A stretch of 64,000 bases of DNA from [Empedobacter] haloabium (GCA_008011715.2 CP136508.1:2108001-2172000); one strand, 5' to 3'; shown: positions 1 through 8,872, counted from the stretch's first letter. Numbers and translations: made by a program. The notes: generated by a model not told the origin, from the letters alone.

Positions 1-293
1 TGGTGCGCCTGCGCGCCGTGAAGGCGGGCGTGGTGACGGGCGTGCTGCTGGCCGTGGCCCGCGTCTCCGGCGAGACCGCGCCCCTGCTGTTCACGGCCCT
101 GAACAACCAGTTCTTCAACGCCGACATGAACAAGCCGATGGCCAACCTGCCGTACGTGATCTACCAGTTCGCGATGAGCCCCTACGACAACTGGCGCGCA
201 CTGGCCTGGGGCGGCGCGCTGCTGGTGACGTTCTCCGTGCTGGCGCTGAACATCCTGTCGCGCACTGTCTTCACCCAGAAAATCCCGAATTGA
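1..293 (+). CDS. pstA: Phosphate ABC transporter permease PstA, C-terminal part (5' end outside window)
   Basis: Only the last ~97 codons are present; the frame is open from base 3 and the gene starts upstream of the window. PstA is one of two inner-membrane permeases of the high-affinity PstSCAB phosphate importer. The visible part carries the family C-terminus: a segment ending GETAPLL, a loop with ALNNQFF, and a last hydrophobic helix ([14 protein letters not shown]) before a short tail. The stop lies 4 to 28 bases before the possible pstB starts, so the two are in one operon. The family assignment is strong because pstB and phoU follow directly. Confidence 0.9.
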   Translation, partial: VRLRAVKAGVVTGVLLAVARVSGETAPLLFTALNNQFFNADMNKPMANLPYVIYQFAMSPYDNWRALAWGGALLVTFSVLALNILSRTVFTQKIPN

Positions 294-321
294 TCGTATG
301 CTGAACCAAGAGACCACCCAT

Positions 322-1125
322 ATGAACGTTACCAAGCCGGTGCAGGCCGTCGCACCCCAGGCCCGCGCGGCCAGCAAGATCATCGAGATCAAGGGCCTGA
401 ATTTCTACTACGGCAAGACGCGCAGCCTGACCAACGTCAACCTGGACATCCACGAGAAGCAGGTCACGGCCTTCATCGGTCCATCGGGCTGCGGCAAGTC
501 GACCCTGCTGCGCACCCTGAACCGCATGTACGACCTGTACCCGGGCCAGCGCGCCGAAGGCACCATCGCCTACCGCGGCCGCAATATCCTGGACGCGGAC
601 CAGGACGTGAACATGCTGCGCGCCAAGGTGGGCATGGTGTTCCAGAAGCCGACGCCGTTCCCGATGTCGATCTACGACAATATCGCCTTCGGCGTGCGCC
701 TGTACGAGGACCTGTCCAAGGGCGAGATGGACGAGCGGGTGGAATGGGCGCTGAAGAAGGCCGCGCTGTGGACCGAAGTGAAGGACAAGCTGGGCAAGAG
801 CGGCCTGTCGCTGTCCGGCGGCCAGCAGCAGCGCCTGTGCATCGCGCGCGGCGTGGCGGTGAAGCCGGACGTGCTGCTGCTGGACGAGCCGACCTCCGCG
901 CTGGACCCGATCTCGACCTCCAAGGTGGAAGAGCTGATCAGCGAACTGAAACAGGACTACACGATCGCCATCGTCACGCACAATATGCAGCAGGCGGCGC
1001 GCTGCTCGGACTACACGGCCTATATGTACCTGGGCGAACTGGTGGAGTTCGGCGAGACCGACCAGATCTTCATGAACCCGGCGCGCAAGGAAACGCAGGA
1101 CTACATCACCGGCCGCTTCGGCTGA
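322..1125 (+). CDS. pstB: Phosphate ABC transporter ATP-binding protein PstB
   Basis: ATPase subunit that powers PstSCAB phosphate import on the cytoplasmic face of the inner membrane. From the start used here (267 aa) I see Walker [10 protein letters not shown] at ~53-61, the Q-loop in [11 protein letters not shown], signature LSGGQQQR at ~164-171, Walker [14 protein letters not shown] at ~183-195 and the switch His in THNMQQA. An in-frame ATG at 298 would add eight residues but has no purine-rich site before it; the ATG at 322 has AAGAGA about nine bases upstream, so 322 is preferred with moderate certainty. The gene sits between pstA and phoU, as in most proteobacterial pst operons, which are normally induced by phosphate starvation through PhoB. 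Confidence 0.93.
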   Translation: MNVTKPVQAVAPQARAASKIIEIKGLNFYYGKTRSLTNVNLDIHEKQVTAFIGPSGCGKSTLLRTLNRMYDLYPGQRAEGTIAYRGRNILDADQDVNMLRAKVGMVFQKPTPFPMSIYDNIAFGVRLYEDLSKGEMDERVEWALKKAALWTEVKDKLGKSGLSLSGGQQQRLCIARGVAVKPDVLLLDEPTSALDPISTSKVEELISELKQDYTIAIVTHNMQQAARCSDYTAYMYLGELVEFGETDQIFMNPARKETQDYITGRFG

Positions 1126-1152
1126 TCGAAAAAGAACAACGGGAGAGCAGCC

Positions 1153-1860
1153 ATGATGGGCGAACATTCATCCAAACAGTATGACCACGACCTGGAAGCG
1201 ATCCGCTCCAAGGTGCTCCTGATGGGCGGCATGGTCGAGACGCAGTTCCTCGATGCGATGACGTGCTTCCGCATCGGTAACGTCGAGCGCGCCGAGCGCG
1301 TGATCCGCGAGGACGACGCCGTCAACCAGCTGGAAGTGCAGCTGGACGACCAGTGCAGCCACCTGATCGTGCGCCGCCAGCCGGCCGCCAACGACCTGCG
1401 CACGATCATGGCCACCATCAAGGTGATCACGGACCTGGAGCGCATCGGTGACGAGGCCACCAAGATCGCGCGCACGGCGAAAAGCCTGCATTCGCGCGGC
1501 GCCGTGACCGTCAACCATTACGAGATGGTGCGCACCATCGCGACCGCCACCAGCGACATGCTGCACGACGCACTGGACGCGTTCGCCCGCAATGACCATA
1601 ACCAGGCCTTGCAGCTGATCGCCCAGGACGCCGTGATCGACCACGAGTTCCGTTCCATCATGCGCAACCTGATCACGTTCATGATGGAAGATCCGCGTAC
1701 AATTTCGGCTGCGCTGGACACGATGTGGGTGGCCAAGGCCATCGAGCGCATCGGCGACCACGCCAAGAACATCGCCGAATACGTCATCTATGTGGTGGAA
1801 GGGCGCGACATCCGGCACAGCAAGCCGGCCAGCGTGGCCATCGGACCCGAGGAAAATTAA
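1153..1860 (+). CDS. phoU: Phosphate signalling complex protein PhoU
   Basis: Cytoplasmic regulator that links the PstSCAB transporter to the PhoR kinase and keeps the Pho regulon off when phosphate is plentiful. The 235-aa protein is all-helical with two repeats of the PhoU fold; each carries the acidic metal-binding pattern, seen around ERIGDEATKIAR in the first and ERIGDHAKNIAEYVI in the second. Start ATG 1153 is preceded by GGGAGAG. It lies 27 bases after pstB and 9 bases before phoB, so pstB-phoU-phoB-phoR read as one unit. Confidence 0.95.
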   Translation: MMGEHSSKQYDHDLEAIRSKVLLMGGMVETQFLDAMTCFRIGNVERAERVIREDDAVNQLEVQLDDQCSHLIVRRQPAANDLRTIMATIKVITDLERIGDEATKIARTAKSLHSRGAVTVNHYEMVRTIATATSDMLHDALDAFARNDHNQALQLIAQDAVIDHEFRSIMRNLITFMMEDPRTISAALDTMWVAKAIERIGDHAKNIAEYVIYVVEGRDIRHSKPASVAIGPEEN

Positions 1861-1869
1861 GTCAGAAAC

Positions 1870-2562
1870 ATGGCAGCCGACAAAACGACCGTACTGATTG
1901 TGGAAGACGAACCAGCCATTGTCGAGCTGGTGACGTTCTCGCTGCGCGAGGCAGGCTGGAACTGCTGCGCCGTGCAGAGCACCGCCGAGGCCTGGGATTT
2001 CATCCATGAGCGCAAGCCGCAGCTGATCCTCCTGGACTGGATGCTGCCCGACCAGAGCGGCCTGCGCCTCCTGGCCCGCATCCGCGGCGACCGCCACTTC
2101 GCCGACATTCCCGTCATCATGCTGACGGCGAAAAGCATGGAAGAGGACAAGCTGGCGGGCCTGAACAGCGGCGCCGACGACTACATCACCAAGCCGTTCT
2201 CGCCGCGCGAGCTGCTGGCCCGGGCGCGCGCGCTGTTGCGCCGCAAGAGCCCCGAGCATGCCGATTCGGCCATGCGCGCCGGCCCGATCACGCTGGACCC
2301 GGTCAGCTGCACCGTCACGATGGGCGAGAACAAGATCGACATCGGCCACGCCGAATACAAGCTCTTGAAGTTCTTCCTGGCCCATCCGGAGCGCGTATTC
2401 TCGCGCAGCCAGCTGCTCGACAAGGTGTGGGGCGACCACGTCGTCATCGAGGAGCGCACGGTGGACGTGCACGTGCTGCGGCTGAGGAAGGCCCTGAAGG
2501 AGGCGGAGCACCTGATCAAGACGGTGCGCAGCGTGGGCTACATGCTGTCCGAGAAAGCGTAA
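1870..2562 (+). CDS. phoB: Phosphate regulon response regulator PhoB
   Basis: OmpR-family transcription factor that activates Pho regulon genes when phosphorylated by PhoR. The 230-aa protein has an N-terminal receiver domain (acidic pair in VEDEP, phosphoacceptor Asp56 in LLDWMLPD, Thr86, Lys108 in TKPF) and a C-terminal winged-helix DNA-binding domain (~130-228) with the recognition region EERTVDVHVLRLRKAL. It starts 9 bases after phoU and ends 9 bases before phoR. Length and layout match PhoB. Confidence 0.95.
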   Translation: MAADKTTVLIVEDEPAIVELVTFSLREAGWNCCAVQSTAEAWDFIHERKPQLILLDWMLPDQSGLRLLARIRGDRHFADIPVIMLTAKSMEEDKLAGLNSGADDYITKPFSPRELLARARALLRRKSPEHADSAMRAGPITLDPVSCTVTMGENKIDIGHAEYKLLKFFLAHPERVFSRSQLLDKVWGDHVVIEERTVDVHVLRLRKALKEAEHLIKTVRSVGYMLSEKA

Positions 2563-2571
2563 GGGCGGGCG

Positions 2572-3882
2572 ATGAATCCGAAGCTGCTGTTCTGGGTACC
2601 GGTCACCTTGCGCCTGGCGTTCGGCGCGCTGGGTGTGGGGGTGCTGTGGTGGTGGCTCGGTCCCATGACGGCATTGTGGTCCGCGCTGGTGCTGGTGCTC
2701 GGGATGGCGCTGGTGCAGCTGCACTACCTGTTCCAGCTGTCCGGCTGGCTGGACAACCCGCAAAGCGCCAAACTGCCCGATGGCTGGGGCGAATGGACCC
2801 CGGTGTTCTCACGGCTGTACCGGATGCGCCGCGACGACGAGAAAAACCAGGCCGAGCTGACCGAATGGCTGGCGCGCTTCCGCCAGGCGATGCACCTGCT
2901 GCCGGACGGCGTCGTCATCATGGACGACGTACTGTTCCTGGAGTGGTGCAACCCGGCGGCGGAAGAGCACCTGGGCCTGCGCCAGGAGCGCGACAAGGGC
3001 ATGCGCGTGACGAACCTGGTGCGCAGCCCCGATTTCATGGACTACCTGATCCTGGGCCGCTACGACCAGCCGCTGACCCTGTCGTTCCGCGGCCGCAAGC
3101 TGATCGTGCACATCATCCCGTTCGAGAACCGGCGCCAGATCCTCGTCACGCACGACATCACGGAAACCGAACGCACCGACATGATGCGGCGCGACTTCGT
3201 CGCCAACGCCTCGCACGAGTTGCGCACGCCGCTTACCGTGATCGTCGGCTTCCTGGAAATCGCCGCCTCCGAGCAGCTGGACAAGGAAACCCGCCAGGCC
3301 CACCTGAAGCTGATGATGGAACAGGGCCACCGCATGCAGCACCTGATCGAGGACATGCTGACGTTGTCGCGCCTCGAGTCGCTGGACCACCCGATGCGCT
3401 CCGAGCGGGTCGACATCGGCAAGCTGCTGCTGCGCGTGCAACGCGACGCGCAGGCGCTGTCGGCCGGCAAGCACGAGATCACGCTGGACGTGCAGGGCGG
3501 CGACCTGATGGGCAGCGGCGAGGAGCTGTACAGCGCCTTCGGCAACCTGGCCGCCAACGCGGTGCGTTACACGCCGGCCGGCGGCACCATCCACCTGCGC
3601 TGGGAGGACACGGCGTCCGGCGTGCGCTTCGTGGTGCGGGACAACGGCATCGGCATCAGCCCGGAGCACATCAGCCGCCTGACGGAGCGCTTCTACCGCG
3701 TCGACAAGAGCCGCTCGCGCGAGACGCAGGGCACCGGCCTCGGCCTGGCCATCGTCAAGCACGTGCTGCTGCGCCACAGCGGCACCCTGACGATCGAGTC
3801 CGAGCCGGGCAAGGGCAGCACGTTTACCGTCAACCTGCCGAAATCGCTGGCGGCCGCGCCGCAGCTGAGCCACGCGGCTTGA
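2572..3882 (+). CDS. phoR: Phosphate regulon sensor histidine kinase PhoR
   Basis: Inner-membrane kinase that phosphorylates PhoB under phosphate limitation and is inhibited by the Pst/PhoU complex. The 436-aa protein has two closely spaced N-terminal membrane helices (~8-30 and 33-56) with almost no periplasmic loop, a charged linker, a PAS domain (~100-195), a HisKA domain with the phosphorylated His215 in ASHELRTPLT, and a HATPase domain with N box NLAANAVRYTP, G1 DNGIGI, F box RFYRVD and G2 GTGLGLAI. Lack of a periplasmic sensor domain is typical of PhoR. It is the last gene of the pst-pho block; a palindromic repeat pair and an IS follow. Confidence 0.95.
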   Translation: MNPKLLFWVPVTLRLAFGALGVGVLWWWLGPMTALWSALVLVLGMALVQLHYLFQLSGWLDNPQSAKLPDGWGEWTPVFSRLYRMRRDDEKNQAELTEWLARFRQAMHLLPDGVVIMDDVLFLEWCNPAAEEHLGLRQERDKGMRVTNLVRSPDFMDYLILGRYDQPLTLSFRGRKLIVHIIPFENRRQILVTHDITETERTDMMRRDFVANASHELRTPLTVIVGFLEIAASEQLDKETRQAHLKLMMEQGHRMQHLIEDMLTLSRLESLDHPMRSERVDIGKLLLRVQRDAQALSAGKHEITLDVQGGDLMGSGEELYSAFGNLAANAVRYTPAGGTIHLRWEDTASGVRFVVRDNGIGISPEHISRLTERFYRVDKSRSRETQGTGLGLAIVKHVLLRHSGTLTIESEPGKGSTFTVNLPKSLAAAPQLSHAA

Positions 3883-3909
3883 GCAGCGCGAACGACCGCG
3901 ATAAAAACC

Positions 3910-3939
3910 GGGGTCAGTCCCCAGGCGGGGACAGACCCC
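3910..3939. repeat. Dispersed GGGGTCAGTCCC palindrome, copy 1
   Basis: Imperfect inverted repeat: left arm GGGGTCAGTCCCC, short loop, right arm GGGGACAGACCCC. It lies just after phoR and can form a strong hairpin. The same core recurs near 3972/5282, 6891, 16991, 49204, 49265, 58008 and 58076, always outside genes. This copy is paired with copy 2 about 32 bases downstream. Confidence 0.85.
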
Positions 3940-3971
3940 AAGCCTGACGCTCCGTCACGGTATCAGGGATT

Positions 3972-3989
3972 GGGGTCTGTCCCTTCGGG
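3972..3989. repeat. Left half of dispersed palindrome copy 2, interrupted by the IS element
   Basis: GGGGTCTGTCCC followed by TTCGGG. The matching right half (CCCTTCGGG then ACTGACCCC) lies on the far side of the IS at 5282-5299. Removing the IS and one CCCTTCGGG copy restores a 27-bp palindrome like the other copies. The last nine bases, 3981-3989, are the target-site duplication. Confidence 0.85.
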
Positions 3990-5281
3990 TGTTTGGGCGG
4001 GAGACATAGGTAACACTTGTCGGGAGACATAGGTAACACCTTTTATGATCATTGCACAGCAACTAACAGGAGCGTGCAATGCCTTGGAAGGAGTCCACCA
4101 CTATGTCGTCCCGACTCGAGTTTGTCATGCTCGCCCAAGCTCCGGAAGCTAACATCGCTGCCCTCTGCCGGGCGTTCCAAATCAGCCGGAAGACTGCATA
4201 CAAATGGCTCGATCGATATGCCAACCATGGTGCGGAGGGGCTGTTCGAGCAATCGCGTAGACCCCACTCATCGCCTGCAAGCTCGTCGGATGAACTAGAG
4301 CTGCAGGTGCTAGCGCTGCATTTGGAGAATCCATGCTGGGGCTCACGCAAGCTGCGTGAGCTCTTGCCCGAGCATCTGCCACGCCCCCACCACAGCACTG
4401 TTGACGCGATCTTAAAGCGCCATGGCTGCCAGGTTATTGGGGCGCCGGTTAAACAGGATTTGGCCTCGACACGCTTCGAGCATGACCTACCGAACTCGCT
4501 TTGGCAGATGGACTTCAAAGGACATTTCGGGCTGACCACAGAGGCCGCAGGGCGATGCCATGCGCTGACCATCCTTGATGACCATTCCCGCTATAGCGTC
4601 TGCCTTACCGCTTGTTCTAACGAGCGATTCAGCTCTGTCCAGGCAGGGATGCAAGCGACGTTTGAGCGCTACGGGCTGCCTGATCGAATTACTGCTGACA
4701 ACGGTCCACCTTGGGGAAGTACTGGTCTCAAAGGGCTGACAAAGCTCAAGGTGTGGCTCATTCGACTCGGTATCCGCATCAGCCATAGCCGTCCGTATCA
4801 TCCGCAAACGCAAGGTAAAGATGAGCGCTTCCATCGTACTCTAAAGCTAGAGCTGCTTGATCGTCGCGGCTTCGGTTCGATTGCTCAGTGCCAGTTGGCC
4901 TTCGATGAGTGGCGTGACAAATACAACATGCTTCGCCCCCACCACGCTTTAGGCATGAAGCCGCCGATCACACGGTATGAGCGCAGCGGACGCGAACTGC
5001 CCAGTGTCTTGCGGCCCATCGAGTACCTATCCAGCGATATTGTGAGAAAGGTCGATGCGAAGGGCTACATCTCGTATGCCAATCAACGCCACTACATCGG
5101 AGAGGGCATGCAGGGACAGCCGGTCGCGATCAGGCCCGATCCTGACAACGACGGCCTTCTTGAGGTCCGGTTCTGCCATCACAAAGTAATGGAGCTGGAC
5201 CTCAAGGCCGTGACGTAAAATGCAATTTCATGTGTAACCCATGTCTCCCGACATGTGTTACCTATGTGTCCCGGCTATACA
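3990..5281 (+). mobile_element. IS481-family insertion sequence, complete, 1292 bp
   Basis: The element is bounded by a 9-bp direct repeat CCCTTCGGG (3981-3989 and 5282-5290). Its ends are inverted repeats: the left end begins TGTTTGGGCGGGAGACATAG and the right end, read inward on the other strand, begins TGTATAGCCGGGACACATAG. Both ends then share GTAACAC and a second copy of the CGGGAGACAT(A/G)GGT(A/T)ACAC block, giving double internal repeats. The single intact transposase gene is 4079-5218. TGT ends and a one-ORF DDE transposase fit the IS481 group. Codon use and GC content are clearly lower than in the neighbours, as expected of recently acquired DNA. Confidence 0.92.
4079..5218 (+). CDS. 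IS481-family DDE transposase
   Basis: Transposase of the surrounding insertion sequence. The 379-aa protein has an N-terminal helix-turn-helix (~20-60, including ISRKTAYKWLDRY), a second HTH-like region (~75-115) and an rve integrase core with the catalytic triad Asp145 (WQMDFKG), Asp207 (ITADNGP) and Glu249 (KDERFHRT). The order D, D, E with 41 residues between the last two is normal for the family. The frame is complete with no stop or frameshift, so the element may still be active. Start ATG 4079 follows AGGAGCGTGCA, in which AGGAG is a good ribosome-binding site. Confidence 0.93.
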   Translation: MPWKESTTMSSRLEFVMLAQAPEANIAALCRAFQISRKTAYKWLDRYANHGAEGLFEQSRRPHSSPASSSDELELQVLALHLENPCWGSRKLRELLPEHLPRPHHSTVDAILKRHGCQVIGAPVKQDLASTRFEHDLPNSLWQMDFKGHFGLTTEAAGRCHALTILDDHSRYSVCLTACSNERFSSVQAGMQATFERYGLPDRITADNGPPWGSTGLKGLTKLKVWLIRLGIRISHSRPYHPQTQGKDERFHRTLKLELLDRRGFGSIAQCQLAFDEWRDKYNMLRPHHALGMKPPITRYERSGRELPSVLRPIEYLSSDIVRKVDAKGYISYANQRHYIGEGMQGQPVAIRPDPDNDGLLEVRFCHHKVMELDLKAVT

Positions 5282-5299
5282 CCCTTCGGGACTGACCCC
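5282..5299. repeat. Right half of dispersed palindrome copy 2, beyond the IS
   Basis: CCCTTCGGG (the second copy of the target duplication) followed by ACTGACCCC. With 3972-3989 it rebuilds the interrupted palindrome. The sequence just outside (GGTTTTCATC) resembles, in inverse orientation, the flank of copy 1 (GATAAAAACC), so copies 1 and 2 formed a mirrored pair before the insertion. Confidence 0.85.
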
Positions 5300-5400
5300 G
5301 GTTTTCATCCGCGGCAGTGAAGAGCTACTTCACAAACTGCTACAATCTGGACGGCCGCGCAAAGCGGCCGCAGTCATTTCCAACCGAGCAGATCGAGTAC

Positions 5401-6423
5401 ATGTATCCAAAGCGCCTCACCGCGTGCATCCTGGCCGCAGCCCTGCTGGCCGGCTGCGCCACCACCGGCACGACCCCCACGCCCACCGCCGGCACGCCAC
5501 CCGGCGCCGGTACAGCCGCAACGCCCGCTACCCCGGCAACGCCGCTGCCGCCCGTCATCCCGCCCGCGCTGGGCGACTCCACCGCCAACGTCGTGCCCAC
5601 GCCGGCACCGCAGCGCAAGGTGAAGATCGGCTTGGCCCTGGGCGGCGGCGCCGCGCGCGGCTTTGCCCATATCGGCGTGATCAAGGCGCTGGAAGCGCAC
5701 GGCATCGTGCCCGACATCGTGGTCGGCACCAGCGCCGGCAGCGTGGTCGGCGCCCTGTACGCGGCCGGCAACAACGCCGGCACCTTGCAGAAGATGGCCT
5801 ACGACATGGACGAGGCCGCGATTTCCGACTGGGCGCTGCCGCTGTTCGGCACCAAGTCCGGCGTGCTCAAGGGCGAGGCGCTGCAAAGCTACATCAACAA
5901 GGCGGTGAAAAACCGCTCCATCGAGAAGCTGAAACTGCCGTTCGGTGCCGTCGCATCCGACCTGAAGACGGGCCAGCCGATCCTGTTCACGCGCGGCAAT
6001 ACCGGCATGGCCGTGCGCGCCAGCTCGGCCGTGCCGGGCGTGTTCCAGCCGGTGACGATCGGCAGCCGCACCTACGTCGACGGCGGCCTGGTCGCGCCGG
6101 TGCCGGTGCGCTTCGCCAAGGAAATGGGCGCCGACTTCATCATCGCCGTCAACATCTCCACGCAGACCGAGGCCCAGGCCGCCGTGTCGTCGCTGGAAGT
6201 GATCATGCAGACGTTCTCGATCATGGGCCAGCGCATCAACCAGTACGAGCTGCGCGATGCCGACGTCGTGATCCAGCCGCCGCTGGGCAATATGGCCAGC
6301 AACGACTTCAACAGCCGGGCGCGGGCCATGAGCGCGGGCGAGAAGTCCACGCTGGCAGCGATGGCCCAGATCAAGCAGAAGCTGAAAGCCAAGCGCGAGG
6401 CACCGACCGTCGCCGCCCAATAA
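5401..6423 (+). CDS. Patatin-like phospholipase family lipoprotein (RssA-like)
   Basis: Predicted lipid-acyl hydrolase of the patatin family, anchored as a lipoprotein. The 340-aa protein starts with a lipoprotein signal peptide and lipobox LLAGC (Cys19), then a Pro/Thr/Ala-rich linker (~22-70) that probably spans periplasm. The patatin domain follows: oxyanion loop GGGAARG (81-87), nucleophile elbow GTSAGS with Ser111, and the catalytic Asp in DGG (Asp227). In-frame codons extend upstream to 5317, but ATG 5401 begins the signal peptide directly and is chosen. It is a single gene downstream of the IS; substrate unknown. Confidence 0.88.
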   Translation: MYPKRLTACILAAALLAGCATTGTTPTPTAGTPPGAGTAATPATPATPLPPVIPPALGDSTANVVPTPAPQRKVKIGLALGGGAARGFAHIGVIKALEAHGIVPDIVVGTSAGSVVGALYAAGNNAGTLQKMAYDMDEAAISDWALPLFGTKSGVLKGEALQSYINKAVKNRSIEKLKLPFGAVASDLKTGQPILFTRGNTGMAVRASSAVPGVFQPVTIGSRTYVDGGLVAPVPVRFAKEMGADFIIAVNISTQTEAQAAVSSLEVIMQTFSIMGQRINQYELRDADVVIQPPLGNMASNDFNSRARAMSAGEKSTLAAMAQIKQKLKAKREAPTVAAQ

Positions 6424-6460
6424 GCGCAGTTCGACACCCATTTTCACCACGAGGAACACC

Positions 6461-6865
6461 ATGCAATCGAAGCCGTACCTGAGTCTTGCCGACGTCAAAA
6501 AAATCGCCGCCGCCGCGGAAGCCGAAGCGCTGGCCAACAACTGGGCCGTGTCCATCGCCATCGTCGACGACGGCGGCCACCTGCTGTGGCAGCAACGCCT
6601 GGATGGCGCGGCGCCGCTGACGTCCTATATCGCCCCGGCCAAGGCCAAGACGTCGGCGCTGGGCCGACGCGAGTCGCGCGTGTACGAGGAGATCATCAAC
6701 AACGGCCGCGTCGCGTTCCTGTCCGCACCGGAGGTCGAAGGGCTGCTGGAAGGCGGCGTCAACATTGTGGTCGACGGCCACACGATCGGCGCCGTCGGCG
6801 TCTCCGGCGTGAAATCCATCGAGGACGCGCAGATCGCCAAGGCCGGTATCGCCGCACTGGGCTGA
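6461..6865 (+). CDS. GlcG/HbpS family heme-binding-like protein
   Basis: Small 134-aa protein of the GlcG/HbpS (DUF336) family, related to PduO C-terminal domains. Seen: the alternating helix/strand pattern with AAAAEAEALANNWAVSIAIV, the VDDGGHLL turn, and the C-terminal GGVNIVVDGHTIGAVGVSG followed by a helix with DAQIAKAGIAAL. Members bind heme or corrinoid in some species and are often found beside glycolate or oxidative-stress genes; no such context exists here, so the ligand is unknown. Start ATG 6461 has GAGGAACACC ahead of it and lies 37 bases after the patatin gene, so the two may be cotranscribed. Confidence 0.85.
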   Translation: MQSKPYLSLADVKKIAAAAEAEALANNWAVSIAIVDDGGHLLWQQRLDGAAPLTSYIAPAKAKTSALGRRESRVYEEIINNGRVAFLSAPEVEGLLEGGVNIVVDGHTIGAVGVSGVKSIEDAQIAKAGIAALG

Positions 6866-6890
6866 GCTGTTCTGCTGGCGTATGGAAGTT

Positions 6891-6923
6891 GCCGAAATTC
6901 GGGGACAGTCCCCGAATTTTGGC
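6891..6923. repeat. Dispersed palindrome variant at the end of the GlcG-like gene
   Basis: Inverted repeat with arms GCCGAAATTCGGGGAC and GTCCCCGAATTTTGGC (one overlapping centre). It shares the GGGGACAGTCCCC core with the other copies but has AT-rich outer arms. It could act as a transcription stop for the upstream gene, although no clear T-run follows directly. Confidence 0.7.
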
Positions 6924-7062
6924 AATTTTCTTGCTTTTTCGTGAAGCGACGGGCCACCGTTCGTCGCGAAATTGCAAAAAACGCTAGCCGAACCGACAAT
7001 ATTTTTGCGCCCGCGCGGGTGCAGCGGGTAGACTCCTTGGCTTTCCAATACCCGGATCAGTC

Positions 7063-7797
7063 ATGCAAGCAACTCTCATCCGTACCGCGTTCGCCGCCGC
7101 GCTCCTGTGCAGCGGCGCCGCCCAAGCAGGTACCATCGACACGCACGCCTTTACCCTCGACAGCGCCGGCGACGGACCAGCCGCCGACATCGCGCTGATC
7201 GGCGACGATGCGCACCGCGCCACGTTCTCGCTCGAAGGCCTGATGCGTGACATGCACAGCAGCGTGGACTCGGCGGGCGTACCGTCCGCGTCCGCCGACA
7301 GCCCCGTGCAGGCCGGCTACGGCATCGGTGTCAAAAGCGGCTACCGCATCACCGGCCTGACGATCAGCGGCACGTTCAGCGGCAGCCTCGCGCCAGCCGA
7401 TGGTGGCGCGGCCAGCAACGACATCGGCCTGTCGTTCCTGGCCTGGCCGCCCGGCCAGGTGCCGCTGTGGTCGAATTACGCCCACGCGGTGGACCTGGAC
7501 GGCGAGCGCACCTTTTCCGTGACGCTGGGCGCGCAGGCGCTGCGTGGCGAATTCCTGCTGGGTGTGCTCGGCAGCGCTACCGCCAGCGCCGACAGCGCGT
7601 TGTTCCATGACGATGCCACCGGCACGGACAGCTGGCTGGGCTCGGCCGCGCAGGTGCGTGTCGGCAACCTCGTGCTGACCGTCGACGTGGCGCCGGTACC
7701 GGAACCGCAGGCATGGTTGTTGTTGCTCGGCGGCATGGGTGCGCTGGGCGCGTGGCGCCGCCGGGTGTCGGTGGCGCGCAACGCCGGTCAGCAATAA
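7063..7797 (+). CDS. PEP-CTERM sorting domain protein, cluster member 1
   Basis: Secreted protein of 244 aa with an N-terminal signal peptide (cleavage near AAQA, ~residue 22) and a C-terminal PEP-CTERM tail: VPEP, a hydrophobic stretch (WLLLLGGMGALGAW) and an Arg cluster. Such tails are processed by exosortase and target proteins to the outer surface or exopolysaccharide matrix. The middle contains SGYRITGLTISGTFSGSL, a segment shared by the other four genes of this cluster. It is most like member 4 at 9715 (shared DIALIG/GIALIG and (A/S)xFSL(E/Y)G). No catalytic motif is seen; the function is unknown. Start ATG is directly before the signal peptide. Confidence 0.85.
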   Translation: MQATLIRTAFAAALLCSGAAQAGTIDTHAFTLDSAGDGPAADIALIGDDAHRATFSLEGLMRDMHSSVDSAGVPSASADSPVQAGYGIGVKSGYRITGLTISGTFSGSLAPADGGAASNDIGLSFLAWPPGQVPLWSNYAHAVDLDGERTFSVTLGAQALRGEFLLGVLGSATASADSALFHDDATGTDSWLGSAAQVRVGNLVLTVDVAPVPEPQAWLLLLGGMGALGAWRRRVSVARNAGQQ

Positions 7798-7934
7798 CGG
7801 CCCGGACGCGCTTAACCAGCAGTAATGAACGCTGCCGCGGCGGACGTCGGTGCTACACTGTTTTCGATGACCCGTCTTGCGGCAGGCCAGTCGAAACGCT
7901 CATGTACACCAACACGTACACCAGGGAGGAAGGC

Positions 7935-8669
7935 ATGAAAGGCACAATGGCCGGGCTTGCGCTCGGCGTGGCATTGTTCGGTACGGCCGCGCACGCCGAG
8001 CCGATTCACATCGAATCGGCGGCACTCGTGTTCGACAACTTGCCGTCCTATGCGGACGACCGCGTCAGCATCCTGGCCAACAGCGCGGATGTGCTGCAGT
8101 TGTCGCTGAACGAGATGATCAGCCGCAACAGCAGCGGCGGCGCCGGCTGGTCCGTCTATGACGACCAGGGCAGTTTCGCGCAGACGTCCAACCGCTACGA
8201 CACGGGTTACCAGCTGAGTGTGCGCGACGGTTACCGCATCACGTCGATCGAGTGGAACCTGACCTTCGACGGCCAGCTGCAACAGGCCGTGTCGCCGATC
8301 GACCCGCCCGGCCTGGCGAACAATCTCACGTCGAACAATATTCAGCTGACGAGCGGCGGCGCTACGCTGCAGGCCGACAGCCGGGCGCTGCAGGACCTGA
8401 ACGGTTCGCAGTCGGTGCAGGTGACGTTCAACGATATCGGCTTCGCCAGCCAGTACGGCCTGCTGTTGCAGTCGGAGGTCTGGATGGGCGCGCAGGGCAT
8501 TCCACCCAACGGCATCCTGCCGGGCATTCCGTCGTTCGCATCGATGAACCTGACGGGGGCCACGCTGACCATCCACACGGCGCTGGCACCGGTGCCGGAG
8601 CCCGGCACGTATGCGATGCTGCTGGGCGGCCTCGCACTGATCGCTGGCGTGGCGCGGCGGCGGCGCTGA
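7935..8669 (+). CDS. PEP-CTERM sorting domain protein, cluster member 2
   Basis: Secreted 244-aa protein with a signal peptide ending AAHA and a C-terminal tail VPEPGTYAMLLGGLALIAGV followed by ARRRR. The start at 7935 is chosen because AGGGAGGAAGG stands just upstream and the signal peptide begins there; the frame itself stays open far upstream. The central DGYRITSIEWNLTFDGQL segment relates it to its neighbours, but the N-terminal third differs and it is the most divergent of the five. No enzyme motif was recognised. It follows member 1 after ~140 bases, so a separate promoter is likely. Confidence 0.84.
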   Translation: MKGTMAGLALGVALFGTAAHAEPIHIESAALVFDNLPSYADDRVSILANSADVLQLSLNEMISRNSSGGAGWSVYDDQGSFAQTSNRYDTGYQLSVRDGYRITSIEWNLTFDGQLQQAVSPIDPPGLANNLTSNNIQLTSGGATLQADSRALQDLNGSQSVQVTFNDIGFASQYGLLLQSEVWMGAQGIPPNGILPGIPSFASMNLTGATLTIHTALAPVPEPGTYAMLLGGLALIAGVARRRR

Positions 8670-8872
8670 AATCGGCCGGCAGTCATGCGAAACGGAGCGG
8701 CTTGCCGCTCCGTTTTCTTTGCTGCGCTGCACGGCCCGGATTGTCAAGCTGGCACAGGTAGGGATAAGTGGGGAGGATTGTGACGGTCCATCACAATCGG
8801 CAGAATACCAGCTCGGTATTCGACTGCGGATGGTACGTCCGCCTTGATCACTTCATCCATTGGGAGGACACC

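Noticed and set aside
3900..4020. Clustered palindromes near phoR considered as a CRISPR array
   Set aside because: Only two units, each internally palindromic and unequal, with no regular spacers or cas genes; the IS interruption explains the third fragment.
5341..5346. TACAAT as promoter of the patatin-like gene
   Set aside because: A -10-like hexamer is present but no acceptable -35 lies at 16-18 bases, so support is too weak.
5241..6482. A 413-codon Arg-rich frame starting at the end of the IS
   Set aside because: It overlaps the patatin gene in another frame, has no signal or motif, and begins within the IS terminal repeat.
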